DNA from: an uncultured Planctomycetota bacterium
Lineage (GTDB): Bacteria; Planctomycetota; Planctomycetia; Gemmatales; HRBIN36
Reading direction: 5' to 3'
DNA length: 64,000 nt
Assembly (NCBI GenBank): GCA_937944855.1
Contig: CALFAY010000001.1
Location: forward strand, 1 to 64,000
The position numbers were made by a program, and so were the translations under genes. Position 1 is the stretch's first letter. Every line of letters begins with the position of its first letter. The notes under the pieces are model-generated. The model saw nothing but the letters and a program-made list of their open reading frames with translations, searched no databases and was not told the DNA's origin. This document shows, in pieces, positions 52,601 through 60,516 of the stretch.

Positions 52601-52680
52601 TCAGCGCTCGGTTCCGCCGAGCGGGGGGCGTCAGCCCCCCGAGCCTCCCTCACGGGTAAAACCTCAACTTCCCAGCGCAT
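49678..52680 (-). CDS. purL: Phosphoribosylformylglycinamidine synthase, PurS-PurL fusion with repeat-derived inserts
   Basis: Synthesises FGAM in purine synthesis. At 1000 residues it is longer than the small PurL type (about 740). A PurS-like domain at about residues 36-140 (VTILPKPGVMDPVAQSVEAA) is followed by the PurL body: TWSEHCSHKTLKG near residue 226, VETHNHPSAIEPYGGANTG near 305, DCGAGGFSSAVGEMG, and the second half with GDAAVITPLLG and SGKDSLNNEF. No glutaminase domain, so a separate PurQ is needed. Two inserts, about residues 10-33 and 600-630, are encoded by 30-bp repeat units (see repeats). The start overlaps tyrA by 17 bases. Confidence 0.95.
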   Translation of the reverse strand: MRWEVEVLPVREARGADAPRSAEPSADAPCSGSVESRVYLLDGQLDAELVSRIAAELLTDPVVETFRIRPGNLPDGEPASAELPPFTVTILPKPGVMDPVAQSVEAAIQDLGFPPVRVRTGRRFAGPPRKSPQELRAWALEELANEAVEEVHPGPLPPEVWLSEPPAAPVQVRRVALDEADDAELLRISREGQLSLSLAEMRAIQEYFRVLGREPTDVELETLAQTWSEHCSHKTLKGAIADERKPDQLLYRNLLKETIFYATQEIRRQLGPDDWCVSVFADNAGIVRFAEGMHVCFKVETHNHPSAIEPYGGANTGLGGVIRDVLGTGLGGRPICNTDVFCFAPPDYPAEQIPAGVLPPRRIQQGVVAGVRDYGNRMGIPTLNGAICYHPRYLANPLVFCGTVGLVPAGKEFKRVESGDLIVAVGGRTGRDGIHGATFSSAELTHQSEQLSGGAVQIGNAITEKKLLDVLLQARDRGLYRAITDCGAGGFSSAVGEMGAAVGAEVHLDRPPLKYAGLTYCEIWISEAQERMVLAVPPDSWPELQRLCEAEDVEATVLGTFVASGKLKLFYQGVQVADLDMRFLHEGRPPVVRKVSFLEGTGDLTPAARQMGGMTSPAHQTARLTSPARPAMLDHKQMLVRLLGSWNVCSKETVIRQYDHEVQGGTVIKPLVGATLDGPGDAAVITPLLGSERGVAVGCGINPYYGDLDPYWMAASVIDEAIRNVVAVGADPSRVALLDNFCWGNTERPEVLGSLVRAAEACRDVALAYRTPFISGKDSLNNEFKSDKVHLVIPPTLLISALGQVPDVRQCVTMDLKTPGNYLFVIGKTEAEFGGSHFHLLTGQEGGIVPRVDLELAPRIFAAVHQAIRHGWLRACHDLSEGGLAVAVAEMAFAGGWGAVVFLDAVPLAETARTLPHPQQLLTALYAESNTRFLCEVDPEHAAALEHHLELLGVPYGQVGWVTEEPRLRIYDREEPKHELLLDADLAELKDAWQRPLRQL
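50791..50880 (-). repeat. Three tandem 30-bp units inside purL
   Basis: Three consecutive 30-base units (50791-50820, 50821-50850, 50851-50880). On the plus strand each carries GGGGACGTCA or the variant GCGGGTGTCA at positions 11-20. They encode a 10-residue period (LTPAARQMGG, MTSPAHQTAR, LTSPARPA). They lie in the linker between the two halves of PurL, where family members have no such stretch. Confidence 0.8.
52591..52650 (-). repeat. Two 30-bp units of the same repeat family inside the purL N-terminus
   Basis: Two 30-base units (52591-52620 and 52621-52650) with GGGGGCGTCAGC at the same offset. The second unit aligns with the middle unit of the 50.8-kb array (GCGGGGG, then G or A, then CGTCA). 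They encode GADAPRSAEP and SADAPCSGSV, in a different reading frame relative to the repeat from that used at 50.8 kb. Confidence 0.75.
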
Positions 52681-53506
52681 CGCGGAGCCTCTTGGCTTGG
52701 AGAAGCAGCTCGTGCAGAACCGCGGGGTCTTGATCGGCTATGGCACTCTGAAACCGTCGCAGGACGGCCTCGACGGCGGCCAGTCCGTCGAGAACGGCTT
52801 GGCGATTCTGAAGGAGGATGCCGGTCCAGATTTCCGGGTCGCCGGCGGCGATGCGTGTGGTGTCGCGGAAGCCGGTCGCCGTCAGCGGGTGCAAGTCCTC
52901 CGGCAAGGCCGCTGCCAGGGCCGCCGCCAGCACATGCGGAACATGGCTGGTGGCCGCCACCGCCTGGTCGTGGTCCTCCGGCGACATCAGCCGGGTCCGC
53001 GCTCCGAGCGACTGCCAGAATTCGCAGACCCGTCGAACGGCCTCGGGATCGCTCCGGGGCGTCGGCGTCACGATCACCAGGCGGTCTTCGAACAAGCGCG
53101 GGTTGGCATGTTCTGGGCCGCGTTTCTCCGAACCGGCCAGCGGATGACCGCCTACGAAGCGGAGGTGGGGGGCCAGACCTGCCTCGACCTTCTCCACGAT
53201 CAGTTGCTTCGTGCTTCCCGCGTCGGTCAGGATGCAGTTCGGAGACACCCAGGCAGCCGCTTCAAGAATTCGCTCGGCGATGTCTTGCACGGGGGTGCAG
53301 ACGATCAGCAACTCGGCCCGGCGGCAAGCGGCGGCGGGATCGGCCGGAGCTGCGTCAATCAATCCGGACTGGACAGCCCGCTCCAGGGTGGAATGATGAC
53401 GGCCAAGGCCGAGGATCTGCCGCGCCACGCTCCGCTGGCGAGCCGAAGCGGCGATGGATCCGCCGATCAGCCCGACGCCGACGATGACGAGCGTGTCGAT
53501 CTGCAT
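52664..53506 (-). CDS. tyrA: Prephenate dehydrogenase
   Basis: Oxidatively decarboxylates prephenate to 4-hydroxyphenylpyruvate in tyrosine synthesis. A 280-residue protein with NAD-binding turn VIVGVGLIGGSIAASARQ at the N-terminus, LLIVCTPVQDIAERIL, ILTDAGSTKQLIVEKVE, VGGHPLAGSEKRGPEHA with the catalytic His near residue 125, and AATSHVPHVLAAALA. No ACT or chorismate mutase domain is attached. It could be an arogenate-specific dehydrogenase, which cannot be told by eye. It lies 18 bp after leuD and overlaps purL. Confidence 0.93.
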   Translation of the reverse strand: MQIDTLVIVGVGLIGGSIAASARQRSVARQILGLGRHHSTLERAVQSGLIDAAPADPAAACRRAELLIVCTPVQDIAERILEAAAWVSPNCILTDAGSTKQLIVEKVEAGLAPHLRFVGGHPLAGSEKRGPEHANPRLFEDRLVIVTPTPRSDPEAVRRVCEFWQSLGARTRLMSPEDHDQAVAATSHVPHVLAAALAAALPEDLHPLTATGFRDTTRIAAGDPEIWTGILLQNRQAVLDGLAAVEAVLRRFQSAIADQDPAVLHELLLQAKRLRDALGS

Positions 53507-53524
53507 CGCGGCATCTCCGGCCCA

Positions 53525-54094
53525 TCAGCTCCGCAACATCCCAGTCTGCCGGGCATAAGCGAACAGACCGCCCGCTTCGAGGATCGGCGCGATCTCCCCC
53601 AACGGCTTGAGCTTCCAGCGGTCGCCGGTTGTGTGGTTGACCAACAGTGCCTCCCGGATATGGATTTCAAGCTCGTCGCCCGTGCGGATTTCTTCGCAGA
53701 GCCGCTGCGGACTTTCCATCGGGATCAGATACCCGCCATTGACCGCATTGCGGAAGAAAATGCGGGCATAAAACTCGGCCACGATGGCCTCGACACCAGC
53801 GGCGTTCAGGGCAATGGGAGCGTGTTCCCGCGACGAGCCGCAGCCGAAGTTCCGACCGGCGATAAGGATGTTGTACGACGACTGGCCGGTCTGCGGATCA
53901 TGGAACGGAATATGTCCCTTCGGCAGCCCGCCTTCAGCCTCGGGAACGCCGGCCAAGGCGTGGCGGCCCAGTTGCCGGTACTCCTCGGGAATGGCCGGGT
54001 TGAGCGTCAGGTAGTGGGCCGGGATGATCTGGTCGGTGTCGATGTTGTCGCCCAGAATGTAGGCGCGACCGCGGATGATCGGTTTCATGGTCAT
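53525..54094 (-). CDS. leuD: 3-isopropylmalate dehydratase small subunit
   Basis: With LeuC isomerises 2-isopropylmalate to 3-isopropylmalate in leucine synthesis. The 189-residue protein shows GRAYILGDNIDTDQIIPAHY, AGRNFGCGSSREHAPIALNA and FYARIFFRNAVNGGYLIP, the standard swivel-domain signatures. It starts 6 bp after the leuC stop. The form is of the shorter, LeuD/homoaconitase-like group. Confidence 0.96.
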   Translation of the reverse strand: MTMKPIIRGRAYILGDNIDTDQIIPAHYLTLNPAIPEEYRQLGRHALAGVPEAEGGLPKGHIPFHDPQTGQSSYNILIAGRNFGCGSSREHAPIALNAAGVEAIVAEFYARIFFRNAVNGGYLIPMESPQRLCEEIRTGDELEIHIREALLVNHTTGDRWKLKPLGEIAPILEAGGLFAYARQTGMLRS

Positions 54095-54100
54095 GGTCCG

Positions 54101-55450
54101 CTACTGAAGAAAGTCCCGAGGATCGGCGATGCAGCCGGCGACGGCCGAGGCGGCTACGGTCAAGGGGCTGGCCAGGAACACCTGCGCTTCCTTGTGGCCC
54201 ATGCGGCCCGGAAAGTTGCGATTGGTCGCACTGATGCAGGTCAGCGGAGCGTTCAGACGGCCGAACGTATCGCTCGGCCCGCCCAGACAGGCCGCACAAC
54301 TGGCCGACCCCAAACGTGCTCCTGCTGACAGGAAAATCTCTTCGAGCGTCTGCCCGTTGTACTTTTCGGTTTTCAGGGCTCCTTCGATCTCGGTCGTGGC
54401 CGGGACGATGAACGTGTCGATGCGCACCGACCGCCCGTGGAGGATGCGGGCCGCCGCCTTGAAGTCGGTTAGTTTGCCGCCGGTGCAGGAGCCGATGTAG
54501 GCCCGGTCCAGCCGCGTGCCTTTCACCTCCGAAACCGCGGCGCGATTGTCCGGCGAGTGCGGCTTGGCGACGACCGGCTCCAGGCGACGGACGTCGAAGA
54601 CTTTCTCGTACACGAACCGGGCGTCGGCGTCGTTGAACACCGGCTCGAACGCCTTGCCGGAGCGGTTGCGGCTGCGGACGTACTCCAGCGTCTTGTCGTC
54701 CGGGGCGATGACGCCGTTCTTGCCGCCCGCCTCGATGACCATGTTGCAGAGCGTCATCCGCTCCTCGATGTTGAGGCTGAGCACGCCCTCTCCGGCGAAC
54801 TCCATCGCCTGGTAGGTGGCCCCGTCGCAGCCGATCTCGCCGATAACCGCGAGAATGAGGTCCTTGGCCATGAGCCATTCGGGCAGGGTGCCCTCAAAGA
54901 TGAACCGCATGGTGGCCGGCACCTTCAACCACAGCTTGCCCGTGCCCAGGACGAAGCCCGCTTCCGTGTTGCCGATGCCCGTGGCGAACTCGCCGAAAGC
55001 CCCCGCCGTACAGGTGTGGCTGTCCGTGCCGAACAACACCTCGCCGGGCCGCGTGTGGCCCTCTTCCGGCAGGGCGATATGACAGACGCCCTTGTAGCTA
55101 GTCTTGGTCGGATCGCGGTAGGGCGTGGGCATGCCGTCCCCGTGCAGAAAATCGGGATCGTAATAGTGCCGGATCCCTTGCTCCCGCACAAATTGCCGAA
55201 GGATGTCCACGTTGCGATGGGCCTTCTGGTCGGCGGTGAAGATGTAGTGGTCGGGAATGATGACGACCTTATCCGGGTCCCAGACCCTGGCATTGCGGCC
55301 AAACTGCTCGTAGAAGACGCCAATGGTTCCGGGACCGCAGACATCGTGGGTCATCAGGATGTCGGCCTCGACCCAGACGGTGTCCCCCACTGCCACGCTG
55401 GACTTCCCCGCCGCCTTGGCCAGGATCTTCTCGGTAATGGTCATGCCCAT
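54101..55450 (-). CDS. leuC: 3-isopropylmalate dehydratase large subunit
   Basis: The aconitase-fold 4Fe-4S subunit, about 449 residues. FGTDSHTCTAGAFGEFATGI carries the first cluster Cys, while YIGSCTGGKLTDF and ASCAACLGGPSDTFG provide the others. PGRMGHKEAQVFLASPLT is the usual C-terminal block. The frame extends upstream to 55549, but ATG 55450 (MGMTITEKILAKAAGK) gives the family start; ATG 55444 is an alternative. First gene of leuC-leuD-tyrA-purL. Confidence 0.96.
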   Translation of the reverse strand: MGMTITEKILAKAAGKSSVAVGDTVWVEADILMTHDVCGPGTIGVFYEQFGRNARVWDPDKVVIIPDHYIFTADQKAHRNVDILRQFVREQGIRHYYDPDFLHGDGMPTPYRDPTKTSYKGVCHIALPEEGHTRPGEVLFGTDSHTCTAGAFGEFATGIGNTEAGFVLGTGKLWLKVPATMRFIFEGTLPEWLMAKDLILAVIGEIGCDGATYQAMEFAGEGVLSLNIEERMTLCNMVIEAGGKNGVIAPDDKTLEYVRSRNRSGKAFEPVFNDADARFVYEKVFDVRRLEPVVAKPHSPDNRAAVSEVKGTRLDRAYIGSCTGGKLTDFKAAARILHGRSVRIDTFIVPATTEIEGALKTEKYNGQTLEEIFLSAGARLGSASCAACLGGPSDTFGRLNAPLTCISATNRNFPGRMGHKEAQVFLASPLTVAASAVAGCIADPRDFLQ

Positions 55451-55561
55451 AGTCGGTGTCGTACCCTCCGCGATTCGGCTATCGGAAGGTAGTATAAGCC
55501 CGAACCGACCGTGGGACAGGCGGCAGGCATGGGGAAATATCCAGTTCAAACCCAGATCCGC

Positions 55562-56053
55562 TCAGGGCCGGGCCTCCACGGCCAACTCCCGACTTTCCCG
55601 GGGCGGGAACAACTGTTCGATGACCTTCTTCCGGTAAGCGAAGATTTGCTCCAGATCGCGGCGAACGGTGAGCCAATGGGCCAGACGGCCGATCGGTCCC
55701 CAGGGCAGGGCGTAGCGGACGATGTCAGTCATGAGCGTTCCTTCCGGCACCGGCTCGAAACGGTGGGTGTGGTGCCACAGGGCGTAAGGACCACGGAGTT
55801 GCACGTCTACAAAGCAGTAGGGCGGATCCCAGGTGAGGATCTCGGTCAGCCAGGATAAAGACACGAACCGCCAGCGAATGCGATACTCGATGCGCTTGCC
55901 CACCGCCATGACAATTGGACTGGGCGTGACGATCTCGAAGTGCAGCCAATCCGGAGTGATGCGTTCGAGGTTGCCGGCATCGGCGAAGAACGGAAACACC
56001 TCGTCGAGGGGCCGGGGAATGATCTGCTGTTGTTCCAGGATGTATTCGCGCAT
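55562..56053 (-). CDS. SRPBCC-fold (START-like) ligand-binding protein
   Basis: A 163-residue protein of the polyketide-cyclase/coenzyme-Q-binding superfamily. It opens with EQQQIIPRPLDEVFPFFADA GNLERITPDWLHFEI, the common first strand and helices, followed by GKRIEYRIRWRFVSLSWLTE, and ends LTVRRDLEQIFAYRKKVIEQ LF. The cavity probably binds a hydrophobic ligand; similar proteins are often annotated near sugar-nucleotide epimerases. No partner in the neighbourhood points to a ligand. Confidence 0.9.
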   Translation of the reverse strand: MREYILEQQQIIPRPLDEVFPFFADAGNLERITPDWLHFEIVTPSPIVMAVGKRIEYRIRWRFVSLSWLTEILTWDPPYCFVDVQLRGPYALWHHTHRFEPVPEGTLMTDIVRYALPWGPIGRLAHWLTVRRDLEQIFAYRKKVIEQLFPPRESRELAVEARP

Positions 56054-56422
56054 GGTCGATTTGCCTTGAACTGTCGCACGGGTCGGCTCTGTCGGTCAGT
56101 CGCCAGCATCTATAGTCAGGCCGGACAACGCAGAACAGAGCCAAAACCGCATTTTTTGGGGTTGTATCAGGGGAGAATTTGGGCATGATAGTAAGGCTGG
56201 AACCGGGAACGGGATCAGGCTAAAGAGAACCCGTCGAACGTGGTCCAGAGTTATCAAGGAATCGTTGACCGGCCCATCTCCCGAGCCGCCCTGGTAGGTT
56301 CTTCGTCGTACAATACTCCGCGTTGCCAAGTTCGCTGCGATGCCCTGGAACAACGAGATGATTGCTGAGAAGCGAAATGGGGGCTTGGGTCAAGCGAGCT
56401 TTTCCCGCCCAGAGGTTGACGG
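56054..56422. other. Intergenic stretch before the SF1-like gene
   Basis: About 370 bp between divergent genes. I see no gene or strong promoter boxes. GAGG about 7 bases before the ATG at 56423 supports the start of the next gene. The start upstream boxes for both genes must lie here. Confidence 0.4.
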
Positions 56423-59400
56423 ATGAGGCCCACCGTCCTTCCATCGCCTGAACAACCTCGGGCCACCGGCTCGTCCGACGAACCGCTTGTGCCTTGCCCC
56501 GGCAGCGCTCTCCAGGACCGGACCGACGCTCTGGGAGGAGCGGCCCACCGGCCCCAGGCAGCTTCCGGGTCGCGGCCGGATACCTCGGATCGGCTGGCCG
56601 ATTCAGACTCGGAACTTACCGGAGCGGATACCTTATGTGCCGTGCTGTGCGGCGTCGTGCCACCCTGCCCAGCGGCGGAGATTTTCAGCCCGGCGACTTG
56701 GTTTGATCCTGCGCTGACCCCGGCACAGCAGCAGGCGGTGCGGCAAGCCGTGGCCGTCGAAGACCTCTTCCTTCTGGTCGGCGCGCCGGGCACGGGTAAA
56801 AGCCGCGTCGTGGCCGAGATCGCTGCCCAGGCTGCCTCCCAGGGACAACGGGTGCTGGTGACGGCCCCGAAAGCCGCGCCCCTGGACGCCTGCCTGGAGC
56901 GTCTCCAGAACTATCCCGCCATATCGGCCGTCCGCTTGCTCGCGCCCCACGAGGAAACCAATCCTTCTGCCGGACCTGCGCGGAATTGGTGCCTGGAACG
57001 TCAGACGGCCTGCCTGCGGCAGCGCTGCCGCGAACAGGCCGCCCAGCAACTGGCTGCCTGGCAGCAACGCGGCCAGACCTTGCAAGAAGAAGCCCGCCTC
57101 GTTCTCGAACTGCGTCAACTCGCAATTCGGCGGCACGAACTGGACGAGCAACGCGAGCGCTTGAGGAATGGAGCGGACAACAATCCGCCAGCGCAGACGG
57201 AGAACCCATTAAGGGCCGATCCCCGCAGCTTGGCTGCCGAATGTGAGCGATTGCTGGCGGAGGAGGAAAAACGCCACTTGGCCACGCTGAACGACTTGGA
57301 CCAGCGGATTCAGCAAGCCCTCGAAGCCTGCCGTCAAAAGGAGCAGGAGCACGTGGCCTGGCTGGCTCGGGTCCGGGAACAGGAACTGGTCGTGCAGACC
57401 CGCAAGGTTTGGAAGCCATTCAGCCTGCGGTTCTGGGCGTGTTGGCTGCAAGGCCGAGCTCCCCAGCGGTTGGAAGAATTCCGGCAACGTGCTGAGGAAG
57501 CCGAAGCTGCCGTCCGCGAAGCCTGCGGGGAGCTGGACGCCCTCCGCCAGCAGCGACTGGCCGCTGAGCAACGCCACCAAGTCGCCTGTCAACAAATCCT
57601 CGCCGACGAGGCGGCCCGCCGACAGGCCGAGTTGGACGCCCAGCTTGCCCGGCTGGACGAAGTAGCCGAACAGGTCAACCGTTTGTGGAACGAGTGCCGA
57701 GGGCGCTTCTGCCAGCCACAGCGGGTTCCGCCTTTTCCGTCCCGCGAAGCTGTGGAGGCGGTCGAAACGGCGAGGCAAAAGGCCCTGGAAGAACAGGCAG
57801 CGTTCCAACGTTTCTGGAGCGGCTGGCAAAGCGAGTTGGCGAGGGATGCCAGCGACTGGCTGGCCTGTTTTGCCGTCGTGGCCGCTCCGGCAGAAGTCGT
57901 CCTGAATTCCGAACGGCTTCTGCCTGGCGAAGGCGACTATGATCTGGTCGTTATTGAACAGGCGGATCGCCTAAGCGACGGCGAGCTGCTGGCCCTGGCC
58001 CGTCGAGGCCGACGCTGCGTCCTGGTCGGCCTGCCGCCCTGGCCGACCGATCCCGACCCGGCCCAGTCCGCTTCCGCATTTCATCGCGCTTGGCATCGGC
58101 TTCACCCGATGCTCAAGCACCGGGACTGCCACTGGCTTGAAACGGATTCCGAGATCGTCTGCCAACTGGCAGCCCTGACGGAACTGGACCGACGCCGACT
58201 CGAAGCCGAACCGCTCGCCGATCATCCCGAAGTGGAACTCCGCATCCTTCCCGGCCCGACCGGCCGACCCATCCTCGCTGAGGTCGCTTTTCCTCACGCC
58301 TCCTTTTCCATCGCCCAGTCCAAGGGCTTTCTCTACCGTCAATTGGGTGAACTTCCACTCCGCCCCGAATCAGAAGCGTGGTCCTGGTCGCAATCCGATT
58401 CCCTGGTGGTCCTCGAGCTTTCCGAGGATCTCGAGGACTCCCGGTCTCACGTCGATTCCGTCCGGTTGGAACTGGAACCAGGGATTGTCGAGGTGGTAGT
58501 CCGCTGCCCGGTCGAGAACGAGCCTGTTCCCGCCGCCCAATGGCGGACGCAACGGTTGGAGTTCTCGCGGCTGGCGGGCTGGGACGTTTCCTCGGTGCAG
58601 CGCTGGCTGAGCGAACGGCTCGCCCTGGTTCCGCCCGGGTCGGCTCGTGGCGTTTCCCCTGCGTTCCTGGATATGCGGCGGACCAACTGGCTGGCCAGAA
58701 ATCTTCGTGCCGAACGGCCGCTGGCCGAGTTCGTTCATGCTTGCTGGGCGGTCCCATCCGTTCGGGTCTCCCGAGCGGAGTCCCGCCACGAACCGCCTCC
58801 GCTGCGGCTGGAAGCGGTCGGCGGTGCGTGCTCGCCGCGGACCTCCAGCAAGACGCCCAAGGGCCGCCGAGCCAGCGATCCGCCGGCGACCCTTCCGATC
58901 GACCTCTCTGATCCGCGGCAACGGCAACGTCTGCCGCTGGAACTGCAACTGAAGCTGCCGATGCGCGGTCAGGTCAATCCTGCCGAAGCGGAACACATCG
59001 TCGCCTTGCTGAGCCGCCAAATCGGGCAAAGCAACGGCATGAATTGCACACCGGCATCTTGCGCCGTGCTCTCGTGGGCTGAGCCGCAACTGCTGCTTAT
59101 GGAGCACTTATGGCGAAAATCGGCTCCCGCTGACGGCGCTCATGTCGTCTTCGCCACGCTGTCGGCATTTCGCGACCGGCAAGCTGATGTCGTGCTGGTC
59201 AGCCTGGTTGCCAGTCCCGCTGTCGTCGCCACGCCCCTCGCGGAACATCCCGCCGACTGGTGGACGATGCTGGGGTCGGCCCGTCGGGAGGTGATCCTCG
59301 TCGGGGACCCGGCGGCTCTGGCTCGGCGGGCGGAAGCAGAAGCGACCGCGGATGCGTTCGAGAACCCGCTGCACCGGTTGGAACGGGAGCTGTGTCGCCG

Positions 59401-59473
59401 ACTGCTCCGCGAACTGGGCGTTCCGCTGGGCAAAACCAGCGGTGTTGCCGTCGCTGAGGATTATCGCCCATGA
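56423..59473 (+). CDS. SF1 (UPF1-like) helicase/ATPase homologue with degenerate Walker B and long coiled coil
   Basis: A 1016-residue protein. Walker A is LLVGAPGTGKSRVVAEIAAQ near residue 122, and preceded by LTPAQQQAVRQAV as in UPF1-type helicases. After a coiled-coil region rich in Gln, Glu and Arg (about residues 190-430) comes YDLVVIEQADRLSDGELL near 510, where the family has DEA(S/Q): here EQAD, so the Walker B acid is changed. The C-terminal RecA-like part has FRDRQADVVLVSLVASPAVV near 915 and SARREVILVGDPAALARR near 955, matching motifs V and VI region, with the expected Arg finger area altered. The last part of the N-terminus is low-complexity. The stop overlaps the next gene in ATGA, so the two are coupled. 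A role in nucleic-acid handling or defence is possible but unproven. Confidence 0.85.
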   Translation: MRPTVLPSPEQPRATGSSDEPLVPCPGSALQDRTDALGGAAHRPQAASGSRPDTSDRLADSDSELTGADTLCAVLCGVVPPCPAAEIFSPATWFDPALTPAQQQAVRQAVAVEDLFLLVGAPGTGKSRVVAEIAAQAASQGQRVLVTAPKAAPLDACLERLQNYPAISAVRLLAPHEETNPSAGPARNWCLERQTACLRQRCREQAAQQLAAWQQRGQTLQEEARLVLELRQLAIRRHELDEQRERLRNGADNNPPAQTENPLRADPRSLAAECERLLAEEEKRHLATLNDLDQRIQQALEACRQKEQEHVAWLARVREQELVVQTRKVWKPFSLRFWACWLQGRAPQRLEEFRQRAEEAEAAVREACGELDALRQQRLAAEQRHQVACQQILADEAARRQAELDAQLARLDEVAEQVNRLWNECRGRFCQPQRVPPFPSREAVEAVETARQKALEEQAAFQRFWSGWQSELARDASDWLACFAVVAAPAEVVLNSERLLPGEGDYDLVVIEQADRLSDGELLALARRGRRCVLVGLPPWPTDPDPAQSASAFHRAWHRLHPMLKHRDCHWLETDSEIVCQLAALTELDRRRLEAEPLADHPEVELRILPGPTGRPILAEVAFPHASFSIAQSKGFLYRQLGELPLRPESEAWSWSQSDSLVVLELSEDLEDSRSHVDSVRLELEPGIVEVVVRCPVENEPVPAAQWRTQRLEFSRLAGWDVSSVQRWLSERLALVPPGSARGVSPAFLDMRRTNWLARNLRAERPLAEFVHACWAVPSVRVSRAESRHEPPPLRLEAVGGACSPRTSSKTPKGRRASDPPATLPIDLSDPRQRQRLPLELQLKLPMRGQVNPAEAEHIVALLSRQIGQSNGMNCTPASCAVLSWAEPQLLLMEHLWRKSAPADGAHVVFATLSAFRDRQADVVLVSLVASPAVVATPLAEHPADWWTMLGSARREVILVGDPAALARRAEAEATADAFENPLHRLERELCRRLLRELGVPLGKTSGVAVAEDYRP

Positions 59474-60516
59474 GCGCCGGTTCTCCCGCAAGCCCGCAGA
59501 TCGCTGGGCTGGTGCGGCACTTGCAGCCCCCGCCCGATGCCGCCTTGTGGGTCGGAACGCTGCGAATCCATCGGCTCCAGGCGACCGTCCCCGTGGCCGA
59601 CGAGCGCCCCGCTCTACCGGAACTAGGCGTCCTTCGGGCCGTGCGGGTGTTGGGGTCCGCCACGACCGTTGAACTAAGCGAACTGATCGGCATTCCGCTC
59701 GCCAGCTTGGTCCGACGGCTCGGTGAACAAGGCATGCTGACGGCGGATCCCACCGGCCGCTGGCGGCTGACCCCGCAGGGACAGCGCCAACTCGACGAGC
59801 CGCAAACTTCGTGGCCGCGGTGGCAACGCCGGAAGTTCCATTTCTTGCACCATCCGGACGGCCGACCGCGCTACATAGCCTTGACCGTGTCCGGCCCCGG
59901 CCCCCTGGCGGAGCCTCAAGGCCGGGGCAGCGAGCCGAAACCGTCGGACCTCGACGCCCCGGCCCTTGCCGAAGCGCTTGACCACTGTATCCAGCAGTCC
60001 GGCGACTGGAAGCGTCTCCATCGCTTCCCACTGGAGGTGCGCCGGATGGTTCCGGACGCCCCAGAGCCTTGGGCGGGAGCCGCGCCGCGTGGGTGCCGAC
60101 CGGCTGCCGTCCGCAACGAACAGTACAGTCTGGCCGTCGTCCTCCACAAGGACGGGCTGTACGCCTTCCTGGCCAGTCCCCTCACCTGGACCCTGGCGGT
60201 TAGAGACCCGATTCTTAGCCTGACCAGCCGAGATGCCGTCGCAGAGACGTTCGGCGAACTCCTGGCCGACCCGGATCCCGAAAGCTGGCACGCGGCCTGG
60301 CGGGGCTGGTGCCAGGCTCGAGGCATCCCGTTGCCGGAGGCCTCCGGCATCCATATTCAGCGTCGCGGCTTGACCCTGGTAGTGTCCGGGCATCCGTTGC
60401 GGCCAGAACGTCTGCGGGCCTTGACGATGGACGAGGAGAACTGGCTCCTGGCCGGTACGGGTCCGCTCCGGTGCGCCGCCCGGCTGGAATTTGGCCGACC
60501 TTCCCCCCATCCCTGA
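59470..60516 (+). CDS. Winged-helix protein coupled to the SF1-like gene
   Basis: A 348-residue protein. A winged-helix domain is likely at about residues 50-105: ELGVLRAVRVLGSATTVELS ELIGIPLASLVRRLGEQGML TADPTGRWRLTPQG, with a typical recognition helix and wing. After it comes WQRRKFHFLHHPDGRPRYIA and a hydrophobic C-terminal domain without a known family. A short insert (residues about 140-155) is encoded by an inverted repeat (59894-59928). The ATGA overlap with the preceding gene suggests the two proteins are made together and may act together, the winged helix giving DNA binding or partner contact. Function not known. Confidence 0.8.
   Translation: MSAGSPASPQIAGLVRHLQPPPDAALWVGTLRIHRLQATVPVADERPALPELGVLRAVRVLGSATTVELSELIGIPLASLVRRLGEQGMLTADPTGRWRLTPQGQRQLDEPQTSWPRWQRRKFHFLHHPDGRPRYIALTVSGPGPLAEPQGRGSEPKPSDLDAPALAEALDHCIQQSGDWKRLHRFPLEVRRMVPDAPEPWAGAAPRGCRPAAVRNEQYSLAVVLHKDGLYAFLASPLTWTLAVRDPILSLTSRDAVAETFGELLADPDPESWHAAWRGWCQARGIPLPEASGIHIQRRGLTLVVSGHPLRPERLRALTMDEENWLLAGTGPLRCAARLEFGRPSPHP
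59894..59928. repeat. GC-rich inverted repeat within the winged-helix gene
   Basis: GCCCCGGCC (59894-59902) and GGCCGGGGC (59920-59928) are perfect 9-bp arms with a 17-base loop. The segment encodes a Pro/Gly-rich stretch (GPGPLAEPQGRGSEP) that looks inserted between two ordered domains. Confidence 0.6.

Noticed and set aside
50701-52659. Long plus-strand frame of about 650 residues
   Set aside because: It is entirely antisense to purL, whose motifs are unmistakable; high GC makes such mirror frames common.
52697-54328. Plus-strand frame of about 540 residues
   Set aside because: Antisense to tyrA, leuD and part of leuC; no protein family features.
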